Shown here piece after piece: positions 42,717 to 53,525 of a DNA stretch of 64,000 bases (positions within the stretch are counted from its first letter, which is position 1; the number at the start of each line of letters is the position of its first letter). Where the stretch lies: the NCBI RefSeq assembly GCF_029784165.1, contig NC_073695.1:279038079-279102078 (forward strand), read 5' to 3'. The notes beneath the pieces are model-generated. The model saw nothing but the letters and a program-made list of their open reading frames with translations, made no database searches and was not told the DNA's origin. Both the position numbers and the translations under genes were made by a program. Origin of the DNA: Wyeomyia smithii. Taxonomy: Eukaryota; Arthropoda; Insecta; Diptera; Culicidae.

Positions 42717-43084
42717 CTAACATAATTACCTTCCATAGGAAATTTATGAAACTGAATTATCTGTCTTAGTTATTTTTTTACCACCATCCAAAAAAGTCCA
42801 TTTTTAACGCATACGTTAGCACAAAACGACATTTTTAGCCCATTGAAACATCTGTGTAAAGTATCAGCCAGATCGAAAATAATAGATTGAAATACTTGGC
42901 CTATGTTGCGTGGAATTGCACAGGTTTTCCAGTTGATCCACTAAGAACATTGCAGAAGCAAAAGTACCGTGAAATCGACCGTGTGGAAAAAGACAGGTTG
43001 TTTAGTTCGATTGAGACTAACACTAAGAGTTTCTCCTGATATTTGGCCTAGTGTTCAGCACTTATTGGCCAGAATATGTCTTTA
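42717..43084. other. 3' end of ITmD37E, then unassigned DNA
   Basis: 42715-42816 belongs to the ITmD37E element (right terminal repeat). 42819-43084 has no recognised feature. Confidence 0.4.
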
Positions 43085-43268
43085 ACAATTTATATTTTCA
43101 ATAGTACAATAGTTAGCGTCACATAATCACAATTTTCCGCATTTTATGGGCGCACAGCTAATTTTTCAATCGATTATTATGAACTTGAAGGAAATCCGTT
43201 GGAATCTGACTAAGTTTTAAACATTTGAAAGAGGACAATTTCGTGACGCTCTCGATTCTTTCGGTTTT
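43085..43268 (-). repeat. Dispersed CCAAT/TATA repeat, copy 6
   Basis: On the minus strand, GAGAGCGTCACGAAATTGTCC, TTCAAATGTTTAAAACTTAG, AATCGATTGAAAAATTAG and AACTATTGTACTATTGAAAAT follow in register with copy 4. The CCAAT/TATA end is missing. It abuts the foldback element. Confidence 0.65.
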
Positions 43269-43271
43269 CAA

Positions 43272-43698
43272 TGGGACACCCGGAGCAATGTTCAATTCTA
43301 AGAGATGGCGCTGTAGTGATAGTGGCAGTAAAATCGAAATTTCTACGAGCATTTTGCTTAATGACTGGAAAAAAACTGGTATTAGTTACCCTGTTTTTAT
43401 ATTATTCTAACTTTCTAGTAGTTACTTTTACTATATGCAATCTATTTTTATCAAAAAACTTGATTTTCTCATACCGCTCGGTTGACTCAATATAGTAGTA
43501 CAGCGAAATCAAGTTTTTTGATAAAAAGAGATTGAATATAGTAAAAGTAAGTATTATACAGTTAGAATAATATAAAAACAAAGTAACTAATAGCAGTTTT
43601 TTCGGTCATTAAGCAAAACGCTCGTTGAAATTTCGATTTTACTACCACTACCACAACTGCGCCATCATTTAGAGTTAAACATTGTTTCGGGTGTTCCA
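43272..43698. repeat. Large foldback element: ~195-bp arms, 36-bp loop
   Basis: Left arm 43272-43468 and right arm 43505-43698 are reverse complements along their length (about 85 percent by eye). Matching landmarks include GATGGCGC, GTAAAATCGAAATTTC, TTTTGCTTAATGAC, TTTTTATATTATTCTAACT and TTATCAAAAAACTTGAT. The loop is TCATACCGCTC...GTACAGC. A transcript across it would fold into a near-200-bp double strand. No ORF spans it credibly. Confidence 0.88.
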
Positions 43699-44482
43699 TT
43701 TGCACCCTATGTTGCCTTAAAACAATATCCTAAATCAATAAACAAAATGTATTTAAGATTTAGTTAACAGGTGGTAATATACTTGTATTTGTATTTAGGT
43801 CGATTTATCTCACAATTTTAATATTATCTACATGAAGTAACAACTGAAATCTAAAACTATTACCACATCCCAGGCCTTGAACTTTCTGGAAATCGAATAA
43901 ATCTTCAACCAGCGTGAAGGTACGGATGCATGATCAGTGGTTCATAAAAGCCGTACAAGGTCCGATGAGCCCTAGTTGTCAGTAAGTTAGACGAACGAAG
44001 CAGTCTGCTTTGAGCTCGAAAATCAAGGTGATAAAGCAAAATCGGGGCATCGAGTTCATTGTTCTGCAGCTTGGGTATGAAGGTTGCTTGTTGAATCTTC
44101 CGACAACCCTCCAGTGTATCCAAACCCAACAGCTTACAACGATCTTTTCATCAGAGAAGATCATTAGGAGTACTCCATGGTAAATGTCTCAGAGCAATAA
44201 AAACAAGTGTTCGTTGAACAAGTTCCATTCTGTTTTTCCAGCATAGGTCATAAGGATTCCAGATGATGCAGGCATTTTCAAGAATTGGTCGAACTAAAGC
44301 ACAATACAGTGTTTTCAAGCACATTGGATCTGTAAAGTCTCGAGCAATTTTGGTGATGAAACCAATTTGTTTCGAGGCTTTGCATATGACAGCAGTTTAA
44401 TGTTGATTGAAAGTGAGCTTGTGATCCAACATAACTCCACGATCGTTGATCTGATCTACGCGTTCGAGGACTAGGGGGATTA

Positions 44483-45223
44483 GGGGCATAATGAGCACAC
44501 GGGGCGAAATGGGCACCCCTCTTTTACGCGAAACTACGCATTTTCCAATACAAAATGGTAAGTGGAACTCTTCCGTAGTTACTACAGTATCTTTTTATGT
44601 AAAACAAAAGTGATTTGTCTGTTTGAAATATGGAAATTTATTGCAAAAAAAACTTGGTTCCCGGATGTTGGAAAAATTATTATTATTGCGCACTACAAAA
44701 TAAGCTTCTACGGTCGTTCAAATGGCTCAATCAAGTATGTAGACACATCAATATGACGTATGGGTCGTACCACAAATTTCACCATCATTGAAGTTTTGAT
44801 TTTAAGCTATAATTAGTGTTAAAATCTCATGTTAACTTCAACTAATTCGATAGGGGCGAAATGGTCACCTTTAGGTGGGGTGAAATGGGCACACCTTGTC
44901 ACATAAACTTACCTGAAATTCATCTCAGTAGACTTGTGAGTTTGCCTGTTTCCATAGTCAGTGTTTGTTTACAGTGATGGTACGAACATATATTAGAAAA
45001 TCTTTGAGACCGAATCGGTCAGAAAAAGGGGCTGCAAGCAGAATTGCCCACCATAAGGCGCGACGGGACATTCACGAAACAAGCCGCCAAGTATCACGGC
45101 ATCCCGCGACAAACGTTGGCCCATTAGTTGTACTTCTAAACAGTTTCAAGATATGTTTTATAAGAGTGCTCATTATACCCCGTGGGTGCTCATTATGCCC
45201 CAGTGGGGTGCTCATTGTGCCCC
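44483..45223 (+). mobile_element. Pogo-like DNA transposon fragment inserted in CR1
   Basis: Both ends carry repeated GGGGCATAATGAGCAC-type motifs in opposite orientation: 44483-44516 on the left, and at least two complements at 45185-45223 on the right; more copies lie at 44854-44895. The interior has a pogo-type HTH start at 44977. A matching TA duplication was not found, so the exact ends are provisional. Confidence 0.6.
44977..45125 (+). pseudogene. Pogo-type transposase N-terminus, frameshifted
   Basis: ATG at 44977 gives MVRTYIRKSLRPNRSEKGAA. After a one-base shift near 45062 the text DGTFTKQAAKYHGIPRQTL appears (45063-45118), a clear Psq/CENP-B-like HTH that recognises terminal DNA. 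Nothing of the catalytic DDD domain remains. Confidence 0.65.
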
Positions 45224-46049
45224 ACACATCGACTGATTCCTAGTTGTGCGCTTTAGGTATCGATTCTCGTCGATACTGGGAACTACTGTCATTGCCTCCA
45301 GACGGAGCGCATGTGACCTCGAAGGCGGAGGTTCATCCGCTGATCGGCTTGTACTTCGGCAACCTCTCATAGCGTTATTTACCCGGCTGGGTTTCACTCC
45401 TGCAGGAGCCGGGTCAATTTATTTTAGCAGGTCCTAGCACATAGACATACAAAAACTCTCTTGAAGTCGTGCATATAAGGGTTAGAATTGACATTCAGGT
45501 CTAATTTGTCATACCTGACTCGTCCTTTCGCCACCGCGTAAATTAACTGTACTTTTATGACGGTTTAATTTATACTTTTCACTTAACCAATTTGAGGGTA
45601 TTAAATATCTCCCTCTTATCAAACTTTGCCGTTCAACGTATCTCTTTGAAGTGGTCGTCGCCGCAATCTCGTAGGAAGAGCAGACCGCATTTTTTTTTCC
45701 TGCCTTTCTTAGCCACTGAACTGAAGTTCTTGCATTCTAAATAGGTTTTTTTCCTATGTCGCGTTGTGGATTGTATGTTGCACTTGAACTCTATGTTGCA
45801 TTTGAATTAGCCGTTAAATTTTTATTTTATAACTTCTTACCGATGATCCTAGGAGTTGATATTGCGTTATTTTATCGTATCATAAAAATTACATAACATT
45901 TTTATTAACAATTGTATATAAATTCAAACATAATTAATCTCGAAAGAATTGAATTTCATAGCACACCCAACCTGTTTCTGCATACAATTCATCCCGAACG
46001 CTACTTCACTGCGACTCAGTGCAAGGAACGCAATCTCCCTACATGGGTA
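45224..46049. other. Unassigned DNA inside the decayed CR1
   Basis: Not CR1-like. The minus-strand frame 45397-45212 (SADEPPPSRSHALRLEAMTV) may be a relic of another element, but I could not identify it. The rest is AT-rich. Confidence 0.3.
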
Positions 46050-46450
46050 TTATAGCGTAAAGGTTCGAAACGGTAACAGAACACATCCATTTATCTGGTA
46101 ATTGAGTGCAACAAAAAACAACGATGTAATGTTATGATCACACATTGAGCTGAGCTTTTTCCTATTATACCAGTCAGCAAACGTGTCCAACAGTGATTGC
46201 GATAGCAGCCCTGGACATAATTCACAACTAGGTAGATTTTCAGATCGTCGGCATGTAGCAATACGCACCCGTTACCTAACTGAACGGTAATGTCATTAAA
46301 ATATTGAGCAAAAAGCCGTGGACCCAGATTACTGCCCTGAGGGACTCCAGAAGTGTTGCCAAACGTCCGTGCAACTGTGGAGTTCAGCTTAATACGCACA
46401 GTGCGGTCTAAAAGATACGAGCTCAGCCGAGAAGTCAGTCTCTTAGACTT
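46050..46450 (-). pseudogene. CR1 reverse transcriptase fragment
   Basis: On the minus strand: RIKLNSTVARTFGNTSGVPQ then GSNLGPRLFAQYFNDI, then HADDLKIYLVV, where the catalytic YADD box reads HADD. The frame shifts directly after this, with DTFADWYNRKKLS in the neighbouring frame. Landmarks match the CR1 clade (SGVPQGSNLGPLLF, DDLKIY). Confidence 0.8.
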
Positions 46451-47399
46451 ACCGAGTTTACTGTTTCAAAAGCGGTATTAATATCTGTGTACACAGCGTC
46501 AATTCGCGATTCAGCTTCAATCTGTGATATACAGGTATATGTAGATTCGATCCAGTTGGTCGACACAGTACGACCCGGCATAAAACTTGATCAACTGATA
46601 TATAGCTTCTGGTGCTGTTTGAAATCACACTGTGGACGATGATTTCAAAGAGCTTAGATCCGGCGGAAAGGCTGTTTATTCCTCTTTAGTTATCTACGTA
46701 CAGTTTTTTTCCTTTTGGAATATTGGAGACATGAAAGATTGTTACCACAGCGCTAGAAATTTTTGTTGCTCAAACGATTTGTTAAAATCCGGCTGAGAGA
46801 CATGGGAAGAGCAGTACCGCAGTGATAGAAAATATTAGCCGGGACAACATCGGGACCAGGAGAGTAGAACTTTTTAATTTTTTGGCACCAGCAACAACCG
46901 TAGCAGAAGTGATAACGAAAATATCCAAGTCAACAGCACCAACAGGGACATCAGCCACAGCTTATTCAGCTTCAGAAGAAAAATAATCACCAAAAAAATC
47001 CGCAAGATTGAGTTTACATATGTCCAAAAGCTTTTAAGCTAGATCACAAACTGAATTGAGCCCGCAATACGTGGGATTTGTAGAGAGAACTATTAACCTA
47101 CGATACGCATCACTTGCATATTTAAAAACACGTTTATTCAAGAGTATTCTTGCGGAACAGTCTCTGTCGAGCGTTTCGACATCGTTTCAACCTTCGCAGC
47201 CCACTATTACCCTAAGCAGGAACGAAAGGAGATATAATTCTCGACAGATTATCGTCCATCAAACTGCAGATAGCATCGCAAAACCAATGTTTAATTCGTC
47301 CAACGAGGCTACGCAATGCAGCGCAGAAAGATGTACAGCAAGTGTAGCAAAGTTCATTCGATGATAGTTAAGGGGTGCCATACCAACAGCAGCCGCAGG

Positions 47400-47640
47400 A
47401 ACTTCAACGGGACAAATCGGTACATATCCCTTACTAACACGCAGAGAATCCTGTGTAAGAATCCCCAGGATACCTTTAACTCGGTGACGGAATCGTGAAA
47501 GGAAACACGATCCGGAGGATTCCCACTCAGGATTCTTATTCAAGAATCCTAGAGCCATATACAGAGCATTCCTGAGGATTCCTTTTTCAGTAATTCTTTT
47601 CAAGGACGCTCACGAATCTAATGTGAGGAATTCTAGAGAA
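47400..47640. repeat. Short insertion rich in AGGATTC palindromes
   Basis: Alternating AGAATCC and GGATTC motifs, including the near-perfect palindrome AGGATTCTTATTCAAGAATCCT (47531-47552). It resembles the GGATTCCTGGAGGAATTCC-type simple repeats common in Aedes-like genomes. It lies within the CR1 endonuclease-to-RT interval. Confidence 0.5.
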
Positions 47641-47641
47641 T

Positions 47642-48111
47642 CTATGCGAATCGTATGTGTTCGTCCGGGATAGGTAAAGGTAACTCCAGTGGAGGGTAGG
47701 GAAGAAGCAGCGGAGCAAACAGCGGAGCGAACAGCGGAGCAATAGCCAAATGCACTGAGATTTCTTGTTCAGGGAGGCAGTAAACAAGGTCAAGTACTAG
47801 CCCATGGTTATTACGTAGTGTACTGACTTGATTCATGTTCAGGAAATCGAATCCATCGATAACAGCAGCACTACCAACATGAAGCGGAAGAAAACTATCA
47901 AGTTGTACTCCATTCTTTCCAATAAACCAGAAAATTTGCGGCTGGTTGTAATTACCGCAAATGAGAACTCTGTCGTTCGGAAAGCCTTTGTCACGTAATT
48001 CGTGCATTGGCAGAATATTCTCGTCATTAACCCTAGCAATGCTACATCTATCGGGAGGAATGTAGACTGCAGTAGGCCAGAACTTCGTGCCTTTAATAAC
48101 AACGGTAACAC
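47642..48111 (-). pseudogene. CR1 endonuclease fragment
   Basis: Two overlapping frames give PSRCSIARVN then LRDKGFPNDRVLICGNYNQP, where GNYN stands for the GDYN catalytic box, then DFLNMNQVS, LDLVYCL and EISVHLAIAPL. A short triplicated segment (GCGGAGC/AAACA-type 12-bp units at 47710-47745) encodes the repeated APLFAPLF. The expected YHP motif reads YPPLEL. Not functional. Confidence 0.75.
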
Positions 48112-48170
48112 AGACTTGTTCAGGACAACTACAACGGCTTTAATGGGGTACTAAAATTTTTCACTGTTTT

Positions 48171-49200
48171 TCTTTTATTTTATATATCATTTCTGAGCAA
48201 AACGTAATTTAAAAAAAAAACGTTGTTCATTAAAGTGTGGACGGTAAAATTCATAAAAGGAAAGTTATGGAAGGACGATTAACTTGAATAAAGGGCAGTA
48301 GAGGAAACGAAATATTGTGCTTGCTGCAGAATGAGGAAACTGAAGCTCAGTCGTGGAGTGGAATAATGCAAAGGATATTGATGTAGGCGAGACAACTGAG
48401 CTAATTGAGTGTTCTGAAGTTTTGAACGATGCTGAGATCCATCCATAAAAATATGCTTATGTAAGTATTGAAAGATTTTGACAGACATTATCGGGCTCAG
48501 AAACAATGCTGATAACAATCGGTTCGCCGCAGCTAAAACGTAAAAGGGAATCAGGCAGATCAGGCGCAAACTTGCCTGTGAGAGATACCAGCACCAACCA
48601 CACCTCCTCAGAGATGGCAGCGGGTCTAGTTAATTGCTAGACGGAATAGTCGATCCGTTGTCTGGCATTATTTGGGCGTTTTTGATAAACAGGACAATTT
48701 GAGCTCCATGCTGAATGATCGATGTCAACAATTTCATCACAGGGGGACTTTCGTTCCCTGTTTCTTTGATCACAAATTTACACTCTTCTCAAAATCGGCT
48801 TAACAATCATTTGCTTTGTGTTCACCGGCACATATCAGACTTTCAGTTCATCAGTACAACATCGTCGATGTGTTTATCGATAAAAACAAGAAGCAAGAGG
48901 GAAAGAAATCTGTGCTGTAAGGAAAATTCTCTAACATTACTCCGTAATATCACAATATCTAAAAAAATATTACAATACTTGTTTATACGTAAGAGCGGAA
49001 TATTCCACATCGATAAAAAAATACCGAATGGATTATTTAAATGAAAATTAGTACGTACATGGACTGAAATGTCTTTGGCCTGACACAGAGATAGCGTGGC
49101 AAATCAAATATCTTCAATGTTACCTGATTACACTAGAATTTCATGTTTCGATTAACCGTTGCTTTCTGATGTGAAATTAAAACTTTTTGAACTACGCAGG
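48171..49200. other. No gene recognised
   Basis: AT-rich sequence with short chance frames only. Confidence 0.3.
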
Positions 49201-49319
49201 TTGATGAGTGTCACAAAATAGCTGCTCCTGCTAATTCAACCATAAAGTAACGGTTTGCTTAATTGTGTCGTGCCTCTACAATCAATGCAATCCGCTCAGG
49301 AACGCCAAACGAGGAAGTG

Positions 49320-49960
49320 ACGTCATGAATTTGCCAAATGGCCGCAAAGCAAAAATAGGCAAGTTAGCTAAGATCATTCGCTTCTAAAAGAAATGCGTGG
49401 GTTATATCATTCATGAATGTTTATACATGGAGAACCGTGCACGCGATGGGAGCCGCGTTCCTTAACAATTGGTAAAAAAGATCATCATGTCAAACTTCTG
49501 ACGGAGAATCTGGCATTGATTACACACAATAACAAGGATTTTTTGAGGGCGATTCATGACAATCGATGCAACACCACCGCTACACTTCTGAGTCCTCTCT
49601 AGGCGATAGAGTGCGTTTTGCCTGCTGAAAGTAGTTCGAAGTGCCCAAAAACGTTCCAATCAGCCGGTAAAGTATTAATCAGTGGTTTTAAGAGGAACAG
49701 TTAATCGACTACCTTAAACATTGTATAACAATCAATTAACAATATTATTGTATGCTGAAGAAAAAATGCTTTTTCACCAAGACAATACTCCTTCGCGTTC
49801 TGCTCGCGATGCGACCTATAAATTGAAGCAATTTCGCAACAAACTGTTCCTCACACTCCGTATTCACCAGGTTAACCACGAGTGGATATTTCCTGTTGCT
49901 TTGGCTCAAAATGTTAGTCTCTGGCTAGTGATTATATTACATTAAGAGTTGAAAATAAAC
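49320..49960 (+). mobile_element. Tc1-like transposon fossil
   Basis: Begins MNLPNGRKAKIGKLAKIIRF (N-terminal HTH-like), passes through several stops, and ends with a segment FHQDNTPSRSARDATYKLKQF (49769-49832), which matches the second-aspartate region (QDNxPxHxA type) of Tc1 transposases. The first catalytic region and the final glutamate are not recognisable. No inverted repeats found. Confidence 0.55.
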
Positions 49961-50820
49961 GACTTGACACGCAGCACTGCAAAACTGACATCGATATGTT
50001 AGCGTACCGCTACAATGAGTGCATCACTCTAGATAATTTAACTAATAAGACCACAATAACTTCTAAACCAAACTAGCAACAAAAGCTAACATTTATACCC
50101 CAGACGAGATAGGATGCTATTCTTAAAACAATTTTGTTGTGTCAAATATCCTGAAACTCTTTCTCAATCCTTATTCACACAAACTTTCAACGAAGTTGCA
50201 CACTGAACAATGTTAGAACTTGTTGAAATATCATAATGTTGTGTTTATTGCGGGTTTGATAATTTAACTCAACGTCATTAAAATTAATTCGGCCTCTTAA
50301 CTGCGGAGAAGTGTCCCTCTTTAATTTTTTTCTCCACATTGTGAAACTTTTCTTCAACATTCTCTACCCGGCTCTAGAGCCAACAACCAGAAAACAAAAC
50401 AAAAAAGTCACAGAACCGTACCTACAATCTGCTCCACTTTCGGCTGCCAGCGAAGATGAATAGACGTAATCAGTAAGCAGTCGTTTAAGTGTCCTTGGTG
50501 AGTGCAGAAAAAAATAAATTATGTCGCAACGGATTTTGTCAGCACAGCTTTTTCGCTTTAATTTATGACACAATTTCTACCTTTTTTAGTACCATTCATA
50601 ATGTCAATGTTTTATCAGTGCAGCAAACACACACTTTCTCTCTCTCTCCATAGCAAAAGTCTTCATTGGAGTTGCTTTTCGCGGTATAATAAACGGGAGG
50701 GGGTACTACAGCCGAAATAAAATTAAAGCAAATTGTTCGTTCACTTGATAATGACGTTAAAGGTAGCTAGCTGACCAGTACTGTAAACTGACAGACGCCA
50801 CTGAACGGGTAATGCGAAGT
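49961..50820. other. No gene recognised
   Basis: AT-rich DNA. A (TC)n run at 50635-50648 is the only structure. Confidence 0.3.
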
Positions 50821-53525
50821 GATTTTTGCCTTTCTCCTAGAAAGGTATAGCAATCACTTGCAAAACAGAAGATATAAAAGTGCTCCAAAGGGCCGAATGG
50901 CATGTATCACTCGACTCAGCTCGACGAGCTGAGCATTTTCTGTATGTATGTGTGTGTGTGTATGTGTGTGTATGTCCGATTTTTATTCTCACTCACTTTT
51001 CTCAGAGATGGCTGGACCGATTTTCATGAAATTAATTGCAAATAGAAGGTCTTGTTGTCCCATAAGACCCTATTAAATTTTATTGAAATCGGATTTTTAG
51101 TTTAGAGGTTATGTATCAAAATGTAAAAATCATGAAACATCATTATCTCTAAAACCACATAACCGATTTGAACAAAATTGGTTTCAAATGAACGGGCTAC
51201 CTGAAAAATCCTTAATTTTTGAATTTTATAACGATTGAACATGTGGTTTAAAAGTTATGACAAGAAACGTGTTTTTAAGACTGTTTAATCTCACTCATGT
51301 TTCTCAGAGATGGCTGGACCGATTTTCATAAAATTAGTGTCAAATGGAAGGTATAGCTGCCCCATAAGACCTTATTGATTTGTTTTTCAATCAGATTATT
51401 ACTTTGCCTGTTATGTTTAAAAATGTGAAATCCAGCTATGAAAAGGAACACATTCCGAAGACTACTTGGACTCACTAACTTTTCTCAGAGATGGCTGACC
51501 CGAATTCCACAAAATTAGTGTCAAATAACAATTGTAGCTGCCTCATAACACCCTATTGAATTTTACTGTAATCGGACTGTAATTTCGTCTGTGATGTACC
51601 GAAATGTGAAAATCACGAAACTTCACTATCTCTAAAACTACACAACCGATTTGATCAATATTATTATCAGATGAGCGGGCTAGTTAAGAGTTAACTGATG
51701 AATTATGATTGAACACTTGGTTTCAAAAAATTTTGGCTGCCCTGTACGTTTCTATTTCATTTGATTATAATCGAACCTAAGCAACCGTTATGTATTAAAT
51801 TACTTATAAAACAACGAAAGTTTATTATCTCAAAGATTACATGACTTATTTGAACATAACTAGTGTCATACGAACGAGTCATCTCTCAATCTTACAAATA
51901 ACAAACTTCATAACAATTTGTTATGTGGCTCAAAAGTTATGGAAAGAAAAGAAATTCAAAGACTATTTAAAACTACACCTGCTTTGATCGATATATGTAG
52001 CCTCGAAATAATTTAAATGTGGTATCGTACTATTTGAACGTTCCAAATTCATTGATTCTTTGCGTGTTTAAAATCTGCAAATGCACGACGAATCGGCCAT
52101 AGGATATGATCAAAGACAAATAACAAATCGTTAAAATGATTGGTTTTATCGAAATGACAACATCCTCGACTTTTGGCTTCTGTACATCGTTTTAATTCTG
52201 AATATATTCATATTGGGTGGTATTCGGTCATTTTCTGAAGATCTGGCATCAATCTAACACCGGAAATACTCATATTGGGAGGTATTTAGTTATTTTGGGT
52301 GTTTTCCAGAAACTAAAAGTGGTCGTCTTTAAATTCAAAATGGTGTCCAGGGTCAATGTTTGGTTTCTATGCTTCATCTTGATTACGGAAATATCCATAT
52401 TGAGTATTTTCAACTGTTTCCTAGAAGTTGCCATTTAGCAATTTAAAATGGCGCCTGAGGTCAATTGTTAGCTCCTTGCATCATTCTGGTTCCAGAGATA
52501 CTCATATTCGATAGAATTTGTTTATTTTAGGCTGTTTTTCACAAACCGGTAGTCGCCATCTTGGATTTCAAAATGGTATTTAAGATAATTTCTGGCCTCT
52601 GAGCGTCATTCGGGTTGAAGAAACACCCATATTGGATTTTATTCGATTATTTTCGGCTGTTTCCCAGAAACCTGAAGTCGCCAACCTAGAATCCAAAATG
52701 GGGTCTGTGGTCGATTTCAGCTGCTATGTATCATTCTAGATCCGGAGGGAGATACTCATGTTAGACGGAAATTGGCCTTTTTTGGCTGTTTTCCAGAAAC
52801 CATCCTGCAATTCATAATGGTGTCTGTGGTCAATTTTTAGCTTCTTGCAACATTCTTGCTCCGGAGATACTCATATTGGGTGGTATTTGGTCGTTTGCCG
52901 CTGTTTTTCAGAAACCGGAAGTTTGGATTTCATGATTTTGACTTCATTTTGGATTTTATGATGGCATTTGAAGACAATTTCGATCGATTTTAGCTCCTGT
53001 GTATCATTTTAGATCCGGATATTATTATATTGGGTGGAAATAGGCCATTTTTGGCTGTTTCCCTAAAACCGGGAGTCGCCATCTTACAATCAAAATGTTG
53101 CCTGAGGTTGATTATGGAACAAATTTATTGGCACTAAAAACATTCACCTGCCAAATATGATTCCATTTAGTTGGTTAGCTCTCGAGATGTGCAGAAATTT
53201 GTGTTTCATTTCCACTTCCAGAAAGAGGAGGGGCGTCCAACAATTATGGACATATTTGTTACCCCTTAAAACATCCACATGCCAAACTCGGTTTCATTTG
53301 CTTTGTTTGTTCTTGAGTTGTGCTGAAATTTATGTTTAATTTGTATGGGACCCCTCCCTTCTAGGAGTGGGAGGGGTCCCAAACTATCATAGGAACCTTT
53401 ATCGGCATTAAAAAACCCTACATACAAATTTTCACGTCAATCAGTTCGGTAGTTTTTGAGCCTATATGGATCAGACAGACAGACAGACAGACAGACCGGA
53501 CTGCATTTTAATATGTATAGATTAC
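50821..53525. repeat. 2.7-kb modular repeat element
   Basis: The start TTTTTGCCTTTCTCCTAGAA and the CGACTCAGCTCGACGAGCTGAGC palindrome near 50912-50934 are followed by (TG)n at 50941-50973. Then comes the module TCACTTTTCTCAGAGATGGCTGGACCGATTTTCA three times (about 50987, 51290, 51475). From 52200 to 53105 a module of 105-155 bp (ATACTCATATTGGGTGGTATTTGG, GGCTGTTTTCCAGAAACC, GCCATCTTGGATTTCAAAATGG) repeats about eight times. From 53140 to 53430 a third module occurs twice. The end is (GACA)n at 53470-53496 and TGCATTTTAATATGTATAG. No coding capacity. This start and GACA end are familiar from mosquito interspersed repeats, but I cannot name a superfamily. Confidence 0.8.

Larger units (their letters stand above)
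38211..42816 (+). mobile_element. ITmD37E (mariner-like) transposon with TA duplication, carrying a nested RTE
   Basis: Terminal inverted repeats ACGTTTGCGCTAAAAAATGG (38211-38230) and, inverted, ACGTATGCGTTAAAAATGG (42816-42798) are flanked by TA at 38209-38210 and 42817-42818. The transposase remnant occupies 38340-39072. The RTE retrotransposon (39195-42699) sits in its 3' part. Without that insertion the element is about 1.1 kb. The ITmD37E group was described from mosquitoes, which is one reason to place this genome there. Confidence 0.85.
43820..48170 (-). mobile_element. Second CR1-clade (Q/T1-like) retrotransposon, decayed and interrupted
   Basis: Minus-strand order: endonuclease remnants (48111-47642), a poorly readable middle with an AGGATTC-rich insertion (47400-47640), RT (46850-46050), an insertion block (44475-46050), thumb and C-terminal tail (44470-43820: ERVDQINDRGVMLDHKLTF, then GLDTLEGCRKIQQATF and a degenerate tail). 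It is a different and older family than the CR1 copy at 21.3-25.3 kb. Confidence 0.8.

Noticed and set aside
47056..47364. 102-codon plus-strand frame
   Set aside because: Antisense shadow of the decayed CR1 ORF2.
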